Below, one piece after another: positions 47,532 through 59,689 of a DNA stretch of 64,000 nt. How positions within the stretch are numbered: the stretch's first letter is position 1; the number at the start of each line of letters is the position of its first letter. The notes under the pieces were generated by a model. That model worked only from the letters and a program-made list of their open reading frames with translations. It was not told the DNA's origin and did no database searches. The stretch comes from Prochilodus magdalenae. Lineage: Eukaryota; Chordata; Actinopteri; Characiformes; Prochilodontidae. The stretch spans positions 618,001 to 682,000 of the forward strand of contig JAMWET010001367.1 of assembly GCA_024036415.1 (NCBI GenBank), read 5' to 3'. A program made the translations under genes and the position numbers.

Positions 47532-48202
47532 CAGTCCACTGCTCTTTCTTATCAAAAACTTCAATAGCAAAACAGGATCTCAAATGTTCCTTTAAGTCCT
47601 GGTTCCAGCTTCATATGCAGGATCGTTTTATTTTTCTTCACAGTAAGTCAGCTTGACTTGAAAGTGTTCCTAGTGTGTTACGAGTCATGACATTTAAAAG
47701 AAAGAAAGAAAATAGAAAGGGAGGGAAGGGGAAAAAAGATGAAGGCTTAAAGATGAAGCTTGTTAAGGGATTTCGCTTGACTGAAAATGAGGAGTCTAAG
47801 GGATAAAAACTGTTTGGTTAACTTATACCGAATGCACAGAGCCAGGAAAGAGATTGCCTTCATAAGCCCTGAGCGGAACAGATCCAGACAAACTGGTGTG
47901 TGCTGTAATTCTCTCTTTTCTCTAAGCATTACATTAAAGTTTGTTTGTCAGCTGAGGGACCTGAATGGGTGGGGGTGGAGGAGAGACCATGAGCCCAAAC
48001 GACTCCGGGGAAGAGAGTTATGGAGATAAGACATCTGAATGACCTCTCCGTGTTGTCTTTGGAGTTCTAGATTGCCATCAGTCATAAAAGGCTGCTCTTG
48101 AGCTGCGTGACGTCATTTGTTTAGAGAATTTGAAACTCAACGCCGCATTTGTTTGTGGTTGAGAACGTGATGAGATCTCTTTTGACAAGTTATGAGACAG
48201 CA

Positions 48203-48400
48203 AATTAAAGCCCCCAATCAGGATTTCGGTTTTAGGTCCTCAGTGTACTCTTGTGGTGGTGGTGTTATTGTTGGTCATATCTCAGGAAAATTAGGGAAAC
48301 TGATCAAGCCTTTACAAAGCTTAGCATAACTTTCATTTAAACTTAAATAAAGGATACTATAAGGAGTGTTATTTGGAGCAGGGACATGGAGGAACCACTT
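48203..48400 (+). repeat. paired repeat C, copy 2
   Basis: AAAGCCCCCAATCAGGATTTC, TTTAGGTCCTCAGTGTACTC and TTTCATTTAAACTTAAATAA correspond one for one to copy 1 at 45965-46190. Confidence 0.65.
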
Positions 48401-49035
48401 AGTGTTTTTTTTTAATCAACAAGCTCAAATTTTATTCAAAGCAACTTTGGGCCTTTTCTATTGGTCTGTTAATTATGAAAATCTATTGCAATGTATAGCT
48501 GGAATTTATAAATTATGTTAAAATAAAAAATGGTATGCATTAGAGATAAAACTGTATGGAAATATGATGTACTTTCTGCATGGTTTACATTGAAAACCAC
48601 TAATGAAATTAGCAGCACTGTGCACTTTTGGTTTGCTCAGTGTTATAGGTAATATCTTATATAAACACGTCTATATCATATATCAGATGTGCATTAAGGT
48701 GGTGTGTTGAGGAGAGGCTCAGTGATTTAAGCATGAGAGCATTCAAAGGTTTTATTATTTTAAATGTCAATTCAGCTGATCAGGCCTATCAAAACATCAG
48801 AATTCTGTGTTCTGTAAATACAGTCATCATCAAAACAATAGTTACACAAACAGCTGCATTCATTCGGAATCAAGTGACAGGAATGAAACTTGGTGGCACT
48901 GCGAGACATGCGAATGATTTGAGAGGGCTGCAGAACTATTACTGCCTTAACACCACGTCAACGTCACCAAAGACCGCGGTGGTGCCGTGTCAGCCTCAGA
49001 ATGGCAATGGGTCATCTTTAGTGATGCGTTCCGCT

Positions 49036-49121
49036 TAAATCTGTGTGTGGAGGCACAGTGCTCAGTGCCAAGATAATCGTTTACCTTGGCGCTGACCACG
49101 GTGCCCCCACACACGGATTTA
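49036..49121. repeat. 86-bp near-palindrome (41-bp arms, 4-bp loop)
   Basis: The left arm is 49036-49076, the right arm 49081-49121, and the loop TCGT. The arms match at 35 of 41 positions; two of the six differences would be G-U pairs in a + strand RNA. The outer ends are TAAATC and GATTTA. No terminal duplication is evident. Confidence 0.8.
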
Positions 49122-50559
49122 ATAGCCGTCTCACGCGTCACACGTCCTGAAGGCCCGGTGTCACTCCACCTCCACACCTACTGCAAAACCTGCAGGAACT
49201 GTGTGAGAATATTCAAGCTGCATGAGCTGGATTATCACAGGGCACCATTAGGCACCTCTACAACTGCATGCTGAGACGACTGGCATGTTGTGTTATCATA
49301 ATTTGTTGTTCTTGGTGACCTTTATCTTCCTTCCCAATAGCATTGCAGCCTGACACTTCCTTCTGGGTGCAACTATTCTTTTGGTGATAAGTGTATATAC
49401 AGAGACACCCATATGCTACAGTAGATATTTTTTAAGGTATTACTATTGCATTGCTCAAAACAACTCCAAAAAGCCTTTTCTGACACATTCAATTTTAGGA
49501 GTGTAGCTGGCTTCATGGCAGGACATTCTGGGGGAAATCTCTAATTCCGACAGTGACCAATATTGTGGCTGTGGTTTAAATTGTGATTATTTGCCACGCA
49601 TTAAGGTTTAGTGGTCAGATGCATAGTGAATTCTGGCCGTAAGCTTTTCCCCTCGTTGTAGGAGATCGGTATAAAATCTAATCAGGTGTTGGTTAAAGCT
49701 GAAAGTGAGGAACAGCTAAAACTTTGGTTTTAAATTTTTAGGTTTGGCACTTCAGTTTTTGCCTGTGGTGAAATTAAAATCTGAAGGCATATCTGAAGCC
49801 AGCATATCTGGACATGTTATATATGTATGTTGCGTCACTTCTGATTGGTCCAGCTCAGTGTGAGCTCAAATTAAAACCGCAGCTCTTTCAGTTTGACAAC
49901 AACACTCTTTTAAACTGCGATGGCAATATAAAAAGGCTGAATCTTTTAGCCCTACATTATTAGCCTCAAAGGTCTCTTTCTCCCACACATGGACATGCTT
50001 GCACAGTACCAAGACGAATCTTGGACCACCGTGTTAAAGACCACATTACGGTCATCCCAAAAGTCCTATCAAACGCTTTGTTTAGTCCCACACCTTAGTA
50101 ACACCCCAAACAATCTTGTAAAATGCTGCATGGGTTTCATTAAGTGAGGTTGGACCTGTATAGCCATCCCTCTGCACTAGCTGGGCATTCTTAGTTTACA
50201 ATGATGGGGCACCTTGGCAGGTTAGGGACTGTTTTGGGCTGCTTTTAAAGATTACAGTGCTTTGTTTATTGCTGTGAGAGAAGTTGAGCCTTTGTGCTGA
50301 TCTAGCGTCAGTGTTCTTACAGTGAAAGAGCTCACGTTCATCAATTCAGTCTTGTCTGGTATACTCTTTTAGGTCAGGAGGCAATGTGGCAATGTTGGAA
50401 GTCTTCTTTAGCTTGATTTCAGCACAATTTTGAGTTTATGTACTTGGAGATTAGGATGTTAGTGGTCCCAGATCAGCATGAAAAGGTTACTTTTAAACTA
50501 AATTAACCTAATTAGCCTTATAAACCCACCTCGAGTTACTGGGCCTGCCATCCCTATAA
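49122..50559. other. intergenic, no gene seen
   Basis: No recognisable genes or elements. Confidence 0.45.
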
Positions 50560-50960
50560 TAGACTTTGGCGACATCCCCTTTAAGCAGAGGCTGTTTTCT
50601 CATTAATTCCTAAAACACACAACCCAACATCATGATGCAATTTGGTTTTATCACCGGTTGAATAGTTATAGTGTGGCTGTGCGATTTCCTGTAGCAAAAT
50701 GCGTGTGTTGTGCCATTAGCGTGAGTAATTTCACACAGCGGGTTGCCAGTTGTGCGTGTGATCCCTCATCATGAGGAGGGGCGAAGTGGCAACCGCTAAT
50801 GGAAAATTTGGCTCAGAACTCCTCATTTGTCTGGCCTTGTTGTGGGTTTGCCTCGTTTCCATGTCATTCTTTGCTTATTAACGGAGAAGATGACATGGAG
50901 CACAGATAACAGGGAAAATATGTCAACGTGGCGGTAATGTTTCGTCTAATATGCCCCCAA
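50560..50960. promoter_or_regulatory. candidate regulatory element with nested inverted repeats
   Basis: Unique-looking sequence with GGTTGCCA at 50741-50748 and its exact reverse complement TGGCAACC at 50787-50794. Between them is a smaller inverted repeat, CCTCAT-C-ATGAGG (50764-50776). GTTGCC/GGCAAC are RFX half sites. CTTATTAACGG and CATTAGCGTGAGTAATTTC add homeodomain-type words. Confidence 0.35.
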
Positions 50961-53667
50961 CACGCACACGTGAAGCAACCTGCTGACTGATAAACAACTG
51001 TTTGTACTCACACATGCTCACATGAGTAGTCCATGATGATTCAAACTAAAGGAATCCATAAAAAAAAACAGATCAGGACCCATACTGCAACTAGGGGTTA
51101 TCGACGTAAAGACTATTCCTCACGTTGGTCAAATGATCCTGAGGGGTTCCTCAGGGTTCAACATTAGGCACGCTAGAGAAGTAGGCTCCATCTGCTGAAT
51201 GGCATTTCATAGTAATATCCCAGCACCCAGGGACATCCATTAAGTAAATTCAAAGCTAACCCACCATGTCTCAAGTATGACCTCCTTTGAATCCACCGTT
51301 CTAAATCATACAAGCTCCGTCAACACAGAAGATCAAGCAGAAATATGCCCTGTGTTAAGTGGGGCTCCGCATACACTAGACTGCACTGGAGCGATATCAG
51401 ATAAATGAGATCAAAATTACATTACAGGGCTTTTTTTTATGGCGTCGTGAAAGGACGTAGCCCACAGGTATGTTGCTTGGCCTCGTAATATGTTTCAGAA
51501 TTGTTACCATCTGGGTGGACTGTCGGGAATGCTTCTCTCTTTAAAACCTCAAAGCAAATGATACAAGCAAAGTGCTGTGTTCGTAGCCCGGTGTAGTATT
51601 ACTGCATAAATACACACACGCGCACGCACAAACGCAAACGTTCACACACAGCGTCCGTGGGGACCGGGCTCTGCGGTATGTCAAAATGAAAATGATACAG
51701 GTCTAAGGTTTCGGGATCCTCCAAACTGTTCTGGAAACTGCGCTTGGCTGCTTTTCCCCAAACAGATGTTTGTCACGAAAAGAGGTCAGAAGTGAGGTGT
51801 GAGGATTCTGCTGTTATGAGGATTAAGGCAGGTGTTACATGGTTATAGTTTCACTCTCTACAGCTTCCTTACAGTTTGGTTACACCTGCTTGAAGAACCT
51901 TTGAGATTCTTGCTGTAGTACCACTTCTGTGCATCTGCATTTCAGTGTTTTGGTGCTCTGAACACACCTGATGCAGTCCATCAGCTTATGAACCAGTCTT
52001 TACTGCATTTTACTCCCTTTAAAGTCTACCTGAAATCCAAACTGACCTTTAGTTCGTATGGCTGTTCATAAGCCAGTGGGGGTCAGTAATTTTTTTAATT
52101 CACTGCATTTAAAATGCAATATACAGGGAAAGTACAGAGCCCCCTAAGTAATGTCTGGGACCCCTAGAATTAAAATACCATGTTCTCCATTAGGACATTG
52201 TTGAACTGCTTTACCAACAAAAGGTAAGCTTCAGCTTTGGCTGTTCTTGACTGACTAGAGATGCAGCACTGGTCTGCCTCAGGGTGGCACTGTAGCAAAC
52301 TGGTTCATCCAGTTGGTCCTTCATTATAACTGTGTACCACCATAATAACTGTAGGGATACCACTAAAATATGCTTGCTTAAATCTGACAGCTTGTCCAAT
52401 TTCCCAAGAGACTGGTGGAAACTGTGACTTGTTAGACACTTCTCAAACCAAAAACGAAAGAGAGTGAAAGTGCGGTCAAAAGTCATTACCAAACCAGAAA
52501 AATGCAATTCCAGAAGACAGAATTGATGAACCAAACATTTTGTTGCCATTATAGTTTGCATCAGGGCCATATTGGCAAGTGAGTTAGCAGTCAGCTAGTC
52601 TCAACCACAGATGTTCCTCCCACAGATAGACAGAGAGTCTGATATCTTTAGTACGCTAACCTGAACACACTCTCAGGATTCTGTCAGCTGCTTTCTGGTT
52701 CCATGCCTTCACACTTCCATTTATCATTTTGCACTGATCCAAACTGAACTAAGTTTTATTGTTCCAGCTGAGTTCCGCCTAGAGAATAGTAGTTTAACCA
52801 CAGATGCTGCACCCATCATATATATCTGTTTCCTGAGGGGCTGTTTATGTTGTGGCTCATTCTATACATTCTATACATCATGCTAAAGAGCAGGTTTGTG
52901 ATTTGCTCTTATGTGTGTCTGTCAAATTTCCTTTTCCTGTACTAGTATTTGATTCTTACCCACATTTAGTGGAATAAGTACTCCCACTCTTAGGGAATCA
53001 GCCAATGCTGGAGTCACCAACCAACATGAAACACGGATTCCAGGAATATATTTCTCATGCTGAATACATTGCACAGTAAAGCATACTACTCTTACTGCAC
53101 ACTGTAAAGTGAAAGTTACACTTTTTCTATAATATAGGAAAGGATAGGATCCACTTTCAATTAAATTAATCATGGCACAGCTTTTTTTAAATCCCTCCCC
53201 TAAACACTGGACATCCAATAATGGGACAGGAACTAGGCCCGGACATCTCTGACAAGCTTTCAAAACTAAAAATAATGCTTGTGTATGAATTTAGACATAT
53301 CCCTGGAGTTTGGATAGCAACTTTTATGGTACCCATTTCCTTTTCTGAACTACGTTGAATTGTTATAATCTCATTGTAACTTTGTTTTTAAAACGTCAGT
53401 ACATTAACAACAAAGTTCTTTTGTTTTTTGTTTTTTTGTTCAGGTAACTTGAATAATATTCTATCAAAGTTGTATCTGGTTTCACCCAAGTACAGGAGTT
53501 GTATAACCTACTTTGTCCACTATTTATCTCAAATCACAGATTTTAAAAGGTAGAATTCTCTTTTCCCCATATTACTTTCTTAACCTCCTAAAAACACCTT
53601 CTTATAATAAAGTGTTAAACTGTATTAACCACTAATATCATTATTCTTACTCCCACCACCCCCACCT
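50961..53667. other. intergenic, no gene seen
   Basis: A CpG-bearing CA-rich tract lies at 51610-51650. The minus-strand frames at 52211-52570 and 52922-53263 are over 110 codons but lack splice context and motifs I recognise; they look like old repeat. Confidence 0.4.
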
Positions 53668-54186
53668 ACAGTGTGGTGCAAAGTCTTTCATATTCCCATA
53701 TTCCCTTATTCCCATATTCCATTTTTTCAATACAAATAATTTTATCAAAATAACAATGAGAAAAATTTGATTGTGAACATACATTTCAGACTGATGGAGT
53801 ATTTAACACGTCCCCCTTTTTGCTTCAATGACAGTGTGCACTCAAGCTGCATGGACTTCACTTGTTTGTACAAAAGCCTCTGAGGAGTAGATCAAATCCA
53901 CTAGCGAGTCATCTGAACATGAGCTTCACTGGAAGAGATAAACCAACAAAAATAACATGGGCTTTTTTATACAAAGGCCTTAACGTAATCAATGTCAGAA
54001 ATTGACTTTAATTTGAGAAGTGGCCTAGAAATAAAGCAGAATACAGAATATCTCTTCCTCATTACAAGTGTCTTAACTTTTGTTTGTTTCAACTCCTTCA
54101 AGATTGAAATACCTTCTGTTGTATATTTCCAGGCTTAAATAAAAATGTACCAGATTTTCATGGGATCTCAGACTTTTGGACATTCT
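53668..54186. mobile_element. Tc1-type non-autonomous element, about 520 bp
   Basis: The left end ACAGTGTGGTGCAAAGTCT and the right end (ATCTCAGACTTTTGGACATT, read in reverse as AATGTCCAAAAGTCTGAGAT) are degraded inverted copies of the terminal phrase seen at 10809. TTTTTTATACAAAGGCCTTAA (53963) also occurs at 31.43 kb. No coding part. Confidence 0.5.
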
Positions 54187-55418
54187 ATGATTAAGGGCCT
54201 TAGCTAGCTCAGAGACCGTCCATTACACTGTGTTCAGCTCGACGATACCTCAAAGCACAACAAGGACAATCTCTTGTGATTTCTCAGTTATGTTGACTCC
54301 CTAAAGAACTTTCCAAATTTCAATTTCAATTTCATGAATAAGTGTGAAAAAGCTTTTAAAAGTTTTTTTTTTTTTTTTTTAAGGAAAAAATCCATATTTA
54401 CAGAGTTTGTATGTGTGCTATGCATGTTAAGGACTGGATGTAATAAAATGATTAGTGTGTCATGCCACACAGGCCTGTGCTGGAGAAGAAAAGGCTATTT
54501 CGCTGCCACAAATCACTTTCAGCTTCATCCAAAGGTTCACATAATTGCTCGGAATCTCTCAGCGTTGGCTATTGTTTGACTTCGCTTAAAGCCCATATCT
54601 CATGGACGCTGAAGCCGTTCCAAACCACACAGCCCTGCAAACCACTTTTCTCTTTTCCGCATCTCTGACCCGTCACCGCTGACGAAGGGGCCGGTGAAGG
54701 GGACCCGATAAGGGCACCGGCGGGTCTGCCAGCAGCCGCCCGCTGTCCAGCCGCCCTGAAAAAAAAAAAACAACCCCGCTAGCCCTGCATCCGTTTCGGA
54801 GCCAAAGCTGTTGTTAATAAAAGTTTAAAAGGAGGAGGATGAAAAGAGGGCGAAATTGAGCAGCCAAGGCACTATTATTTCTTCTCTGTATGAGAGCTGC
54901 CCTCTTGCTGAGCGGGCTGACAGTGTCGACCCTTGGGGGGGTGGGAGGGGGGTCTGGGGGACAGAGGATGGAAGTGTGTGTGAGAAGGAGGAGGGGTGTA
55001 TGTGTGTGTGTGTGTGTGTGGATGAGTATGTGGCCACTACCAGCCCCAGGGCGAAGCAAATCATTTGCCTCTCAGAGGCTTCAAAAGGGGAGCAATTACA
55101 CTTAAGTAACCAAATGAATAGATAGTCCAGCCAGGCAGCATTCCAAGAGGAAAACAGAGGGGGACTTTGAGGGAGACACCACGCCTCGCCGGTAACATGC
55201 AACAGACGCAGGGCTAAACATACATTTAACTGACGGAAACTGCAGCAAGATCATCTTCAGCACACAATAATAAACTAATCTGGAGCCACTTGGGATGAAG
55301 AAGCGCATTCCTGAACACCGGAAGAGCATAGAGTAAAAATAAATAAATGAATGAGGAAGCAAAGGGCTGGCTTGATTTATCAATCTGACACAGTCAGCAT
55401 GTCACTGATAACGACAGC
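54187..55418. other. intergenic, GC-rich patch at 54650-54990
   Basis: A poly-T run lies at about 54363-54380, and a GC-rich unique-looking patch (CCGGTGAAGGGGACCCGATA at 54691) is followed by a G-rich stretch and a GT microsatellite at about 54998-55020. The GC-rich patch could be regulatory; no exon is recognised. Confidence 0.4.
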
Positions 55419-56232
55419 TGCACTTTATATTGAGGTTGCAAAGTTTGTACAGGTGCCAAAAACAGGTTTTCTGGAGTGATGCCAATGAAGAACCACTGTT
55501 GGCTCCCCACAAAAAGGGGCCACAAAGTGTTGTTTGAGTGATGCCATAGAGGCCGGCATCGCCGGCATTGATTTTGTTTCTTTAAAGAGCAAAATTGTGA
55601 GAAAAGAACTTTCACTAAAAGTCCCAACCTCCATCATATGCACGTTCTTTCAAAAAGGGTCCATACACTAACACATCATCACATTTACAGATGGAATTGT
55701 TCCATAGAGAACCAAAAGTGGTCCCACAGTGGCACTGCCGAAAAATATTTTTTTTACTTTTTAGGAGTGCAGAGAACCACAAATGCATTCTCTGAAGAAA
55801 TCCCAAAGAGCTACCATTTTTGGTGTCTTTTTTGGGGTGGCTCCAGAGAGCCTTTTTTGGCACCTGTGCTATTTTGCTCCCATCACAAAACTTGCCACCA
55901 TAAGTTCAAAAGAGAGCTCCTTAAAGAACAATGTTGTAAAGAAGATGTGATGAGATTTTTATACAAAGCATCAGTTTTTGGAAGGACGCTTACATTGGTG
56001 TAGAACCTATACGTTATGTGGCAGTGTTTGGAACGTTAAGAACCAAAGAACCATTCCTTGGAAAGGATCCTTGTGGGAACCAAATGCAGTTCTTCTGAGA
56101 TTGCATAAAGAAGGCTTTTGCCATGTTTGTATTTTGAATAGTCCGGGGGAACTAAACTGGTTCTTCTTAGGTTCTTCACGCAACTTTTTGGCACCTGTGC
56201 AAATATTTCTACCTCAATCGAAAAGCACTGCA
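55419..56232. mobile_element. 814-bp foldback element with about 45-bp inverted ends
   Basis: The left end (55419-55462) starts TGCACTTTATATTGAGGTTG and ends ACAGGTGCCAAAAA. The right end (56185-56232) starts TTTTTGGCACCTGT and ends CGAAAAGCACTGCA, its reverse complement with a few changes and a 4-bp indel. The interior is full of AAAGAACC/GGTTCTT words, a very common fish repeat theme. A second GGCACCTGTGC block lies at about 55858. Open frames inside carry no transposase motif. Confidence 0.7.
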
Positions 56233-56539
56233 CAGTGGATTGTTCCCTAAAGAATGACATTTGTAAAGTTAAAAGAACCATGGCACAGACATTGATACAG
56301 AACCTTAATGTTATGTGGAAATTATCAATGGCTCATTAGGTAATCAAAAGTGGTTCTTTTATGGCATAGTGCACAGAAGCACTGAAGGACTGTAAAAGGC
56401 ATGAGTGTGAAGAACCTTAAAGAACTGCTGGACATAAAGAGTTCTAGGAACCTTTTTGATTGAAGGGAAGTGTTAGCAAATTTCAGTTCGTGGTAGCCAC
56501 CAAGTCAGCGTCTCTTTTTGTGTATCAGCTTGGAAGGAG
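56233..56539. repeat. GGTTCTT-type repeat scraps
   Basis: AAAAGAACCATGG (56272), AAAGTGGTTCTTTTATGGC (56347) and AAGAACCTTAAAGAACTGC (56410) continue the theme of the adjacent foldback element beyond its right end. Confidence 0.45.
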
Positions 56540-56552
56540 AGTGTGTGTGTGT

Positions 56553-56632
<80 letters not shown>
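56540..56632 (+). repeat. compound (GT)n(GA)n microsatellite
   Basis: GT units (one GTAT break at about 56556) to 56591, then GA units to 56632. Confidence 0.97.
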
Positions 56633-56634
<2 letters not shown>

Positions 56635-58289
56635 CTTTTCAGTAGAAACTCACCTGCAGAGAGAGGACTATAGAACTCTGTGGGCGAATAGAGAGCGAAG
56701 CAGCTGCCAGAGCTGTTAGCCTCAGCACCCAGCCGAGAGGAAGAAAGGAGGATGCGGAGGCCTCTCACGACAAGGCCACTTAGTCCACTTAGTAACAGCA
56801 GCCTTGTGCCAAGCCTGCGAAATGAGAATAAGAAGCCCATCAAGTGTTTTCAACGAAAAACCACTGAATTTATGTATCTCCCTCTTTCCCCCTCCCTCTC
56901 TCTCTCTCCATCTCTTTCACTCTCCCTCTCTATATCTATTACTCTCTCTTTCTCTCTTGTTGTTTTCTAGGTCTCAGTTTCTCTTTGTTTGACTTTCACA
57001 TTGAAGAAACATCAACATCAACAACAGTGGTGCAGGATTTAAGAGGTCTCAAAATCAACCTATCCAGTTAATACCAACCAGAGGTACGCAGTAAGGAGCC
57101 AAAATCAAACAATGACAGAAAAGAAGCATGGGGTACAACGTCTGAGCAGAAACACCTACATTTAGGATAATGGGCAAAGCTTTTTAAGGGGCTAGTAATA
57201 TCACACATATCGTCTGAGATTAGAACTGTGATCGGAACAGGTTAGATTAGTCTCTACATAAAGTGAGCACTGTATAGGCAACAACCTAGCATAATCATAG
57301 GAACCTAATACCAATGAAGTTTGAGATTATGTGTAGAAACTAAACTTATACAGAGTCAGAAACAACCCAAAGGCCAAGGAGCTGAAGTTGGTTGAGATAA
57401 GGAAGTATCACTGTTTGGACCATTAACATGACTCTCAAAAAAGCTTTGGACAAACACATATACACTTCAAATGTATCAAATATGTTTAATATAATCTAAT
57501 ATGCATGTAACCAGAATAGTTAATGGTTGCTTAATATGATTATATAACATATTATAACATATTATTATATATGTATAAAAAACTGAATAATATTTGAATC
57601 ATATCTCTTAAACAATATCAACATACATTACCTGTTTATTGTACATGATCCACAAAACCCCTGGTCAGCAGCCATTGATCTAAACCAAATAACACTAACC
57701 AGTAGGTCTATATTTAATCAATCAACCATCATTTTAAACAACACCATAGTGATGCTACTCAACTTGCTTAAATAAAAATGTGCGGCAAGATTAAATTGCA
57801 TCCAAATGACAATTTATTTTTTCCTTCCTCCTTTCTATATTTCTTCAACAACATGAGTTGGGAGTCTATAATTCAACTCCATTAAAAAGAACTGCGGGTA
57901 AATTTCACCTGGACTATTTAAAAAGCTATTTTAATAAATGAGATATGAGTGTAAAGAGCTTTTATTCAAATGTAAAGAATATACACATAATGTAAATACA
58001 AATATTTCTAGCTTTCTAGACCTGGACATTCAAGCCAAAAGACCTGCTGAGGAACCTTTATTTCTAAGACCAGTGATTGGTGCTTGAAAAAATAAGCCCA
58101 GACTTGGGTTAATCAAAGGGAGCCAGGGGGACAGAAATGCAGCAGTAGATTTACGTGAAGGACAGACGGACAGGAGCATGGACGCCAACTGTGGCCTGCG
58201 GAAAAGAATGTCTCAGCATGACCAGATCATTAGAATGCACATACAAGCAAATAAAAAGGACCATACGCAACAGATGCCAAGCGGGAGAC
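56633..58289. other. intergenic, no gene seen
   Basis: CT-rich low complexity lies at about 56880-56960. The rest is AT-rich and featureless to me. Confidence 0.45.
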
Positions 58290-58500
58290 CCTCCTAAAGG
58301 ATCACGGCCACGGGGCGGCGGGTAGTGTGGGAACTGACGGCCTGCGCTCGCCGGTCACCCTTGTATTTACAAGCACTGATTAGCTAATGACAGCATAAAA
58401 ATAGCTTCCCGCACAACAGCAGTCCACTAATTGTTTTGTCTCCCTGACGTCTTTTATGATCTAAGCTTGATTCGATAATCAGCTCAGGATGATAGAGTGC
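58290..58500. promoter_or_regulatory. candidate regulatory element with homeodomain palindrome
   Basis: A perfect palindrome, ATTAGCTAAT (58379-58388), overlaps a Meis/TGIF-type TGACAG (58388-58393). CACTAATTGTTTTG (about 58425), CTGACGTC and TTTTATGATC follow within 70 bp, and GATAATC lies at about 58474. The left part (58300-58360) is CpG-rich. This is the densest homeodomain-type cluster I see in the desert. Confidence 0.45.
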
Positions 58501-58879
58501 AGATTAGTTACAGTGCAGAGAAGCATTAAAACCAAATGGCAACAAGTGTCCAAAGTTCATGATAACAGATTCAAGTGCTTGGCAAAACTGTACATTAACC
58601 CCTTAAACTGAGAACATGACTTAATAGCTTCTGTTAGCGGTGGACATGTTATTTATCCCAGGTTTAAGTCTGTTAGTACACTGTATACTCATAGCTGAGG
58701 AATTTGATGATTCAGGTATACGTTTCAATGGAACCTATGTGGGTTGATTGCTTGTTATTGCTTGTTTTCGTTTGCACACAAAGAGGTAGGGAGCATGTTC
58801 CGGTCACAATTTGGCTTTGGCGAAACGCAAAAGCCCAAAATGGTGACTCATCGGTGGCTAATCTGCAAAATCAATTCCC

Positions 58880-59170
58880 CCCTTAGTTTGTGCTAATTAC
58901 CCATCTTTTAATGATTCACTTCAGAGAAGGCTTTGAAATGCAACAAGCCAATTACCTGCAGCTTTTCCTTAATGTAGGCTTAAGAGGGCCTGTGATCTTC
59001 CTCTTGCACCTCCCTGCTCTGCTCCCCTATTCTCGCTGCACAGCAAGAAGTCCTACGCCTTTGGGGCATTTCCCAAACGTTTCATTTACAACGCCCCACC
59101 GTCCGTTTTCACAGTCGGGAAATGTGCAATTGTGTTTTTCGAGCTCATTTAAGGTTAACAAAAGCCTCTC
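58880..59170. promoter_or_regulatory. candidate regulatory element
   Basis: GTGCTAATTACCC (58891), TTTTAATGATTCAC (58906), GCCAATTACC (58946) and a TCF/LEF-type CTTTGAA (58930) cluster in unique-looking sequence. The open frame at 58890-59207 has no protein-like motif. Confidence 0.35.
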
Positions 59171-59339
59171 TCTTTCTCTTTCTCTCATGTCCCTGAATGA
59201 CGCTTGATGTTGCGAAATTAGGAGATCCTGATGAAACCAGCACTGCTGTTGGACCAGTTTGCCGGCAAGAATCTTAACCTCAGCTGTTGTAATCGAAAAA
59301 CCTCAAAATTGGTCTTGGATTACTGCTTTCTTCAGAAAC

Positions 59340-59500
59340 ACAAAAAGTTGCCATTTTGAGCTACTCCCTCCAAAACAGGGTTTTTGGAAATGTCACAGAG
59401 AAACTACTTTTCCCTAAAGTACCTTTCAGTGGATGGTCCTGAAGAACATTGGCACTTTATCTACAAAGTTTAAAGAACCTCCACATGATATAAGTCTGTC
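59340..59500. repeat. GGTTCTT-type repeat scrap
   Basis: TGAAGAACATTGGCACTTTA and AAAGAACCTCCACATGATAT fit the theme of the 55.4-56.2 kb and 61.6-62.0 kb repeats. Confidence 0.35.
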
Positions 59501-59689
59501 CCTGAACTCTGCATGCGAGCCGAGAACAGTTTTGGACTCTTTATCTTTAAGGATGCAGGACTGATTTCCACCAGCCAGATCCTAACCTGAACCATCAGAA
59601 ACTCCAACGCTGACCTAGAATCATTGTGAACTTCTTGAAGCAGACATCTGCCTAGATACCACGGCTCCGGCCTCCTACCTCACGTCCTG

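Noticed and set aside
47121..47570. 149-codon open frame on the minus strand
   Set aside because: It starts inside a Tc1-type terminal repeat and shows no transposase or host motif; chance in AT-rich sequence is likely.
52211..53263. two minus-strand open frames over 110 codons as possible exons
   Set aside because: They have no recognised domain and no credible acceptor/donor pair.
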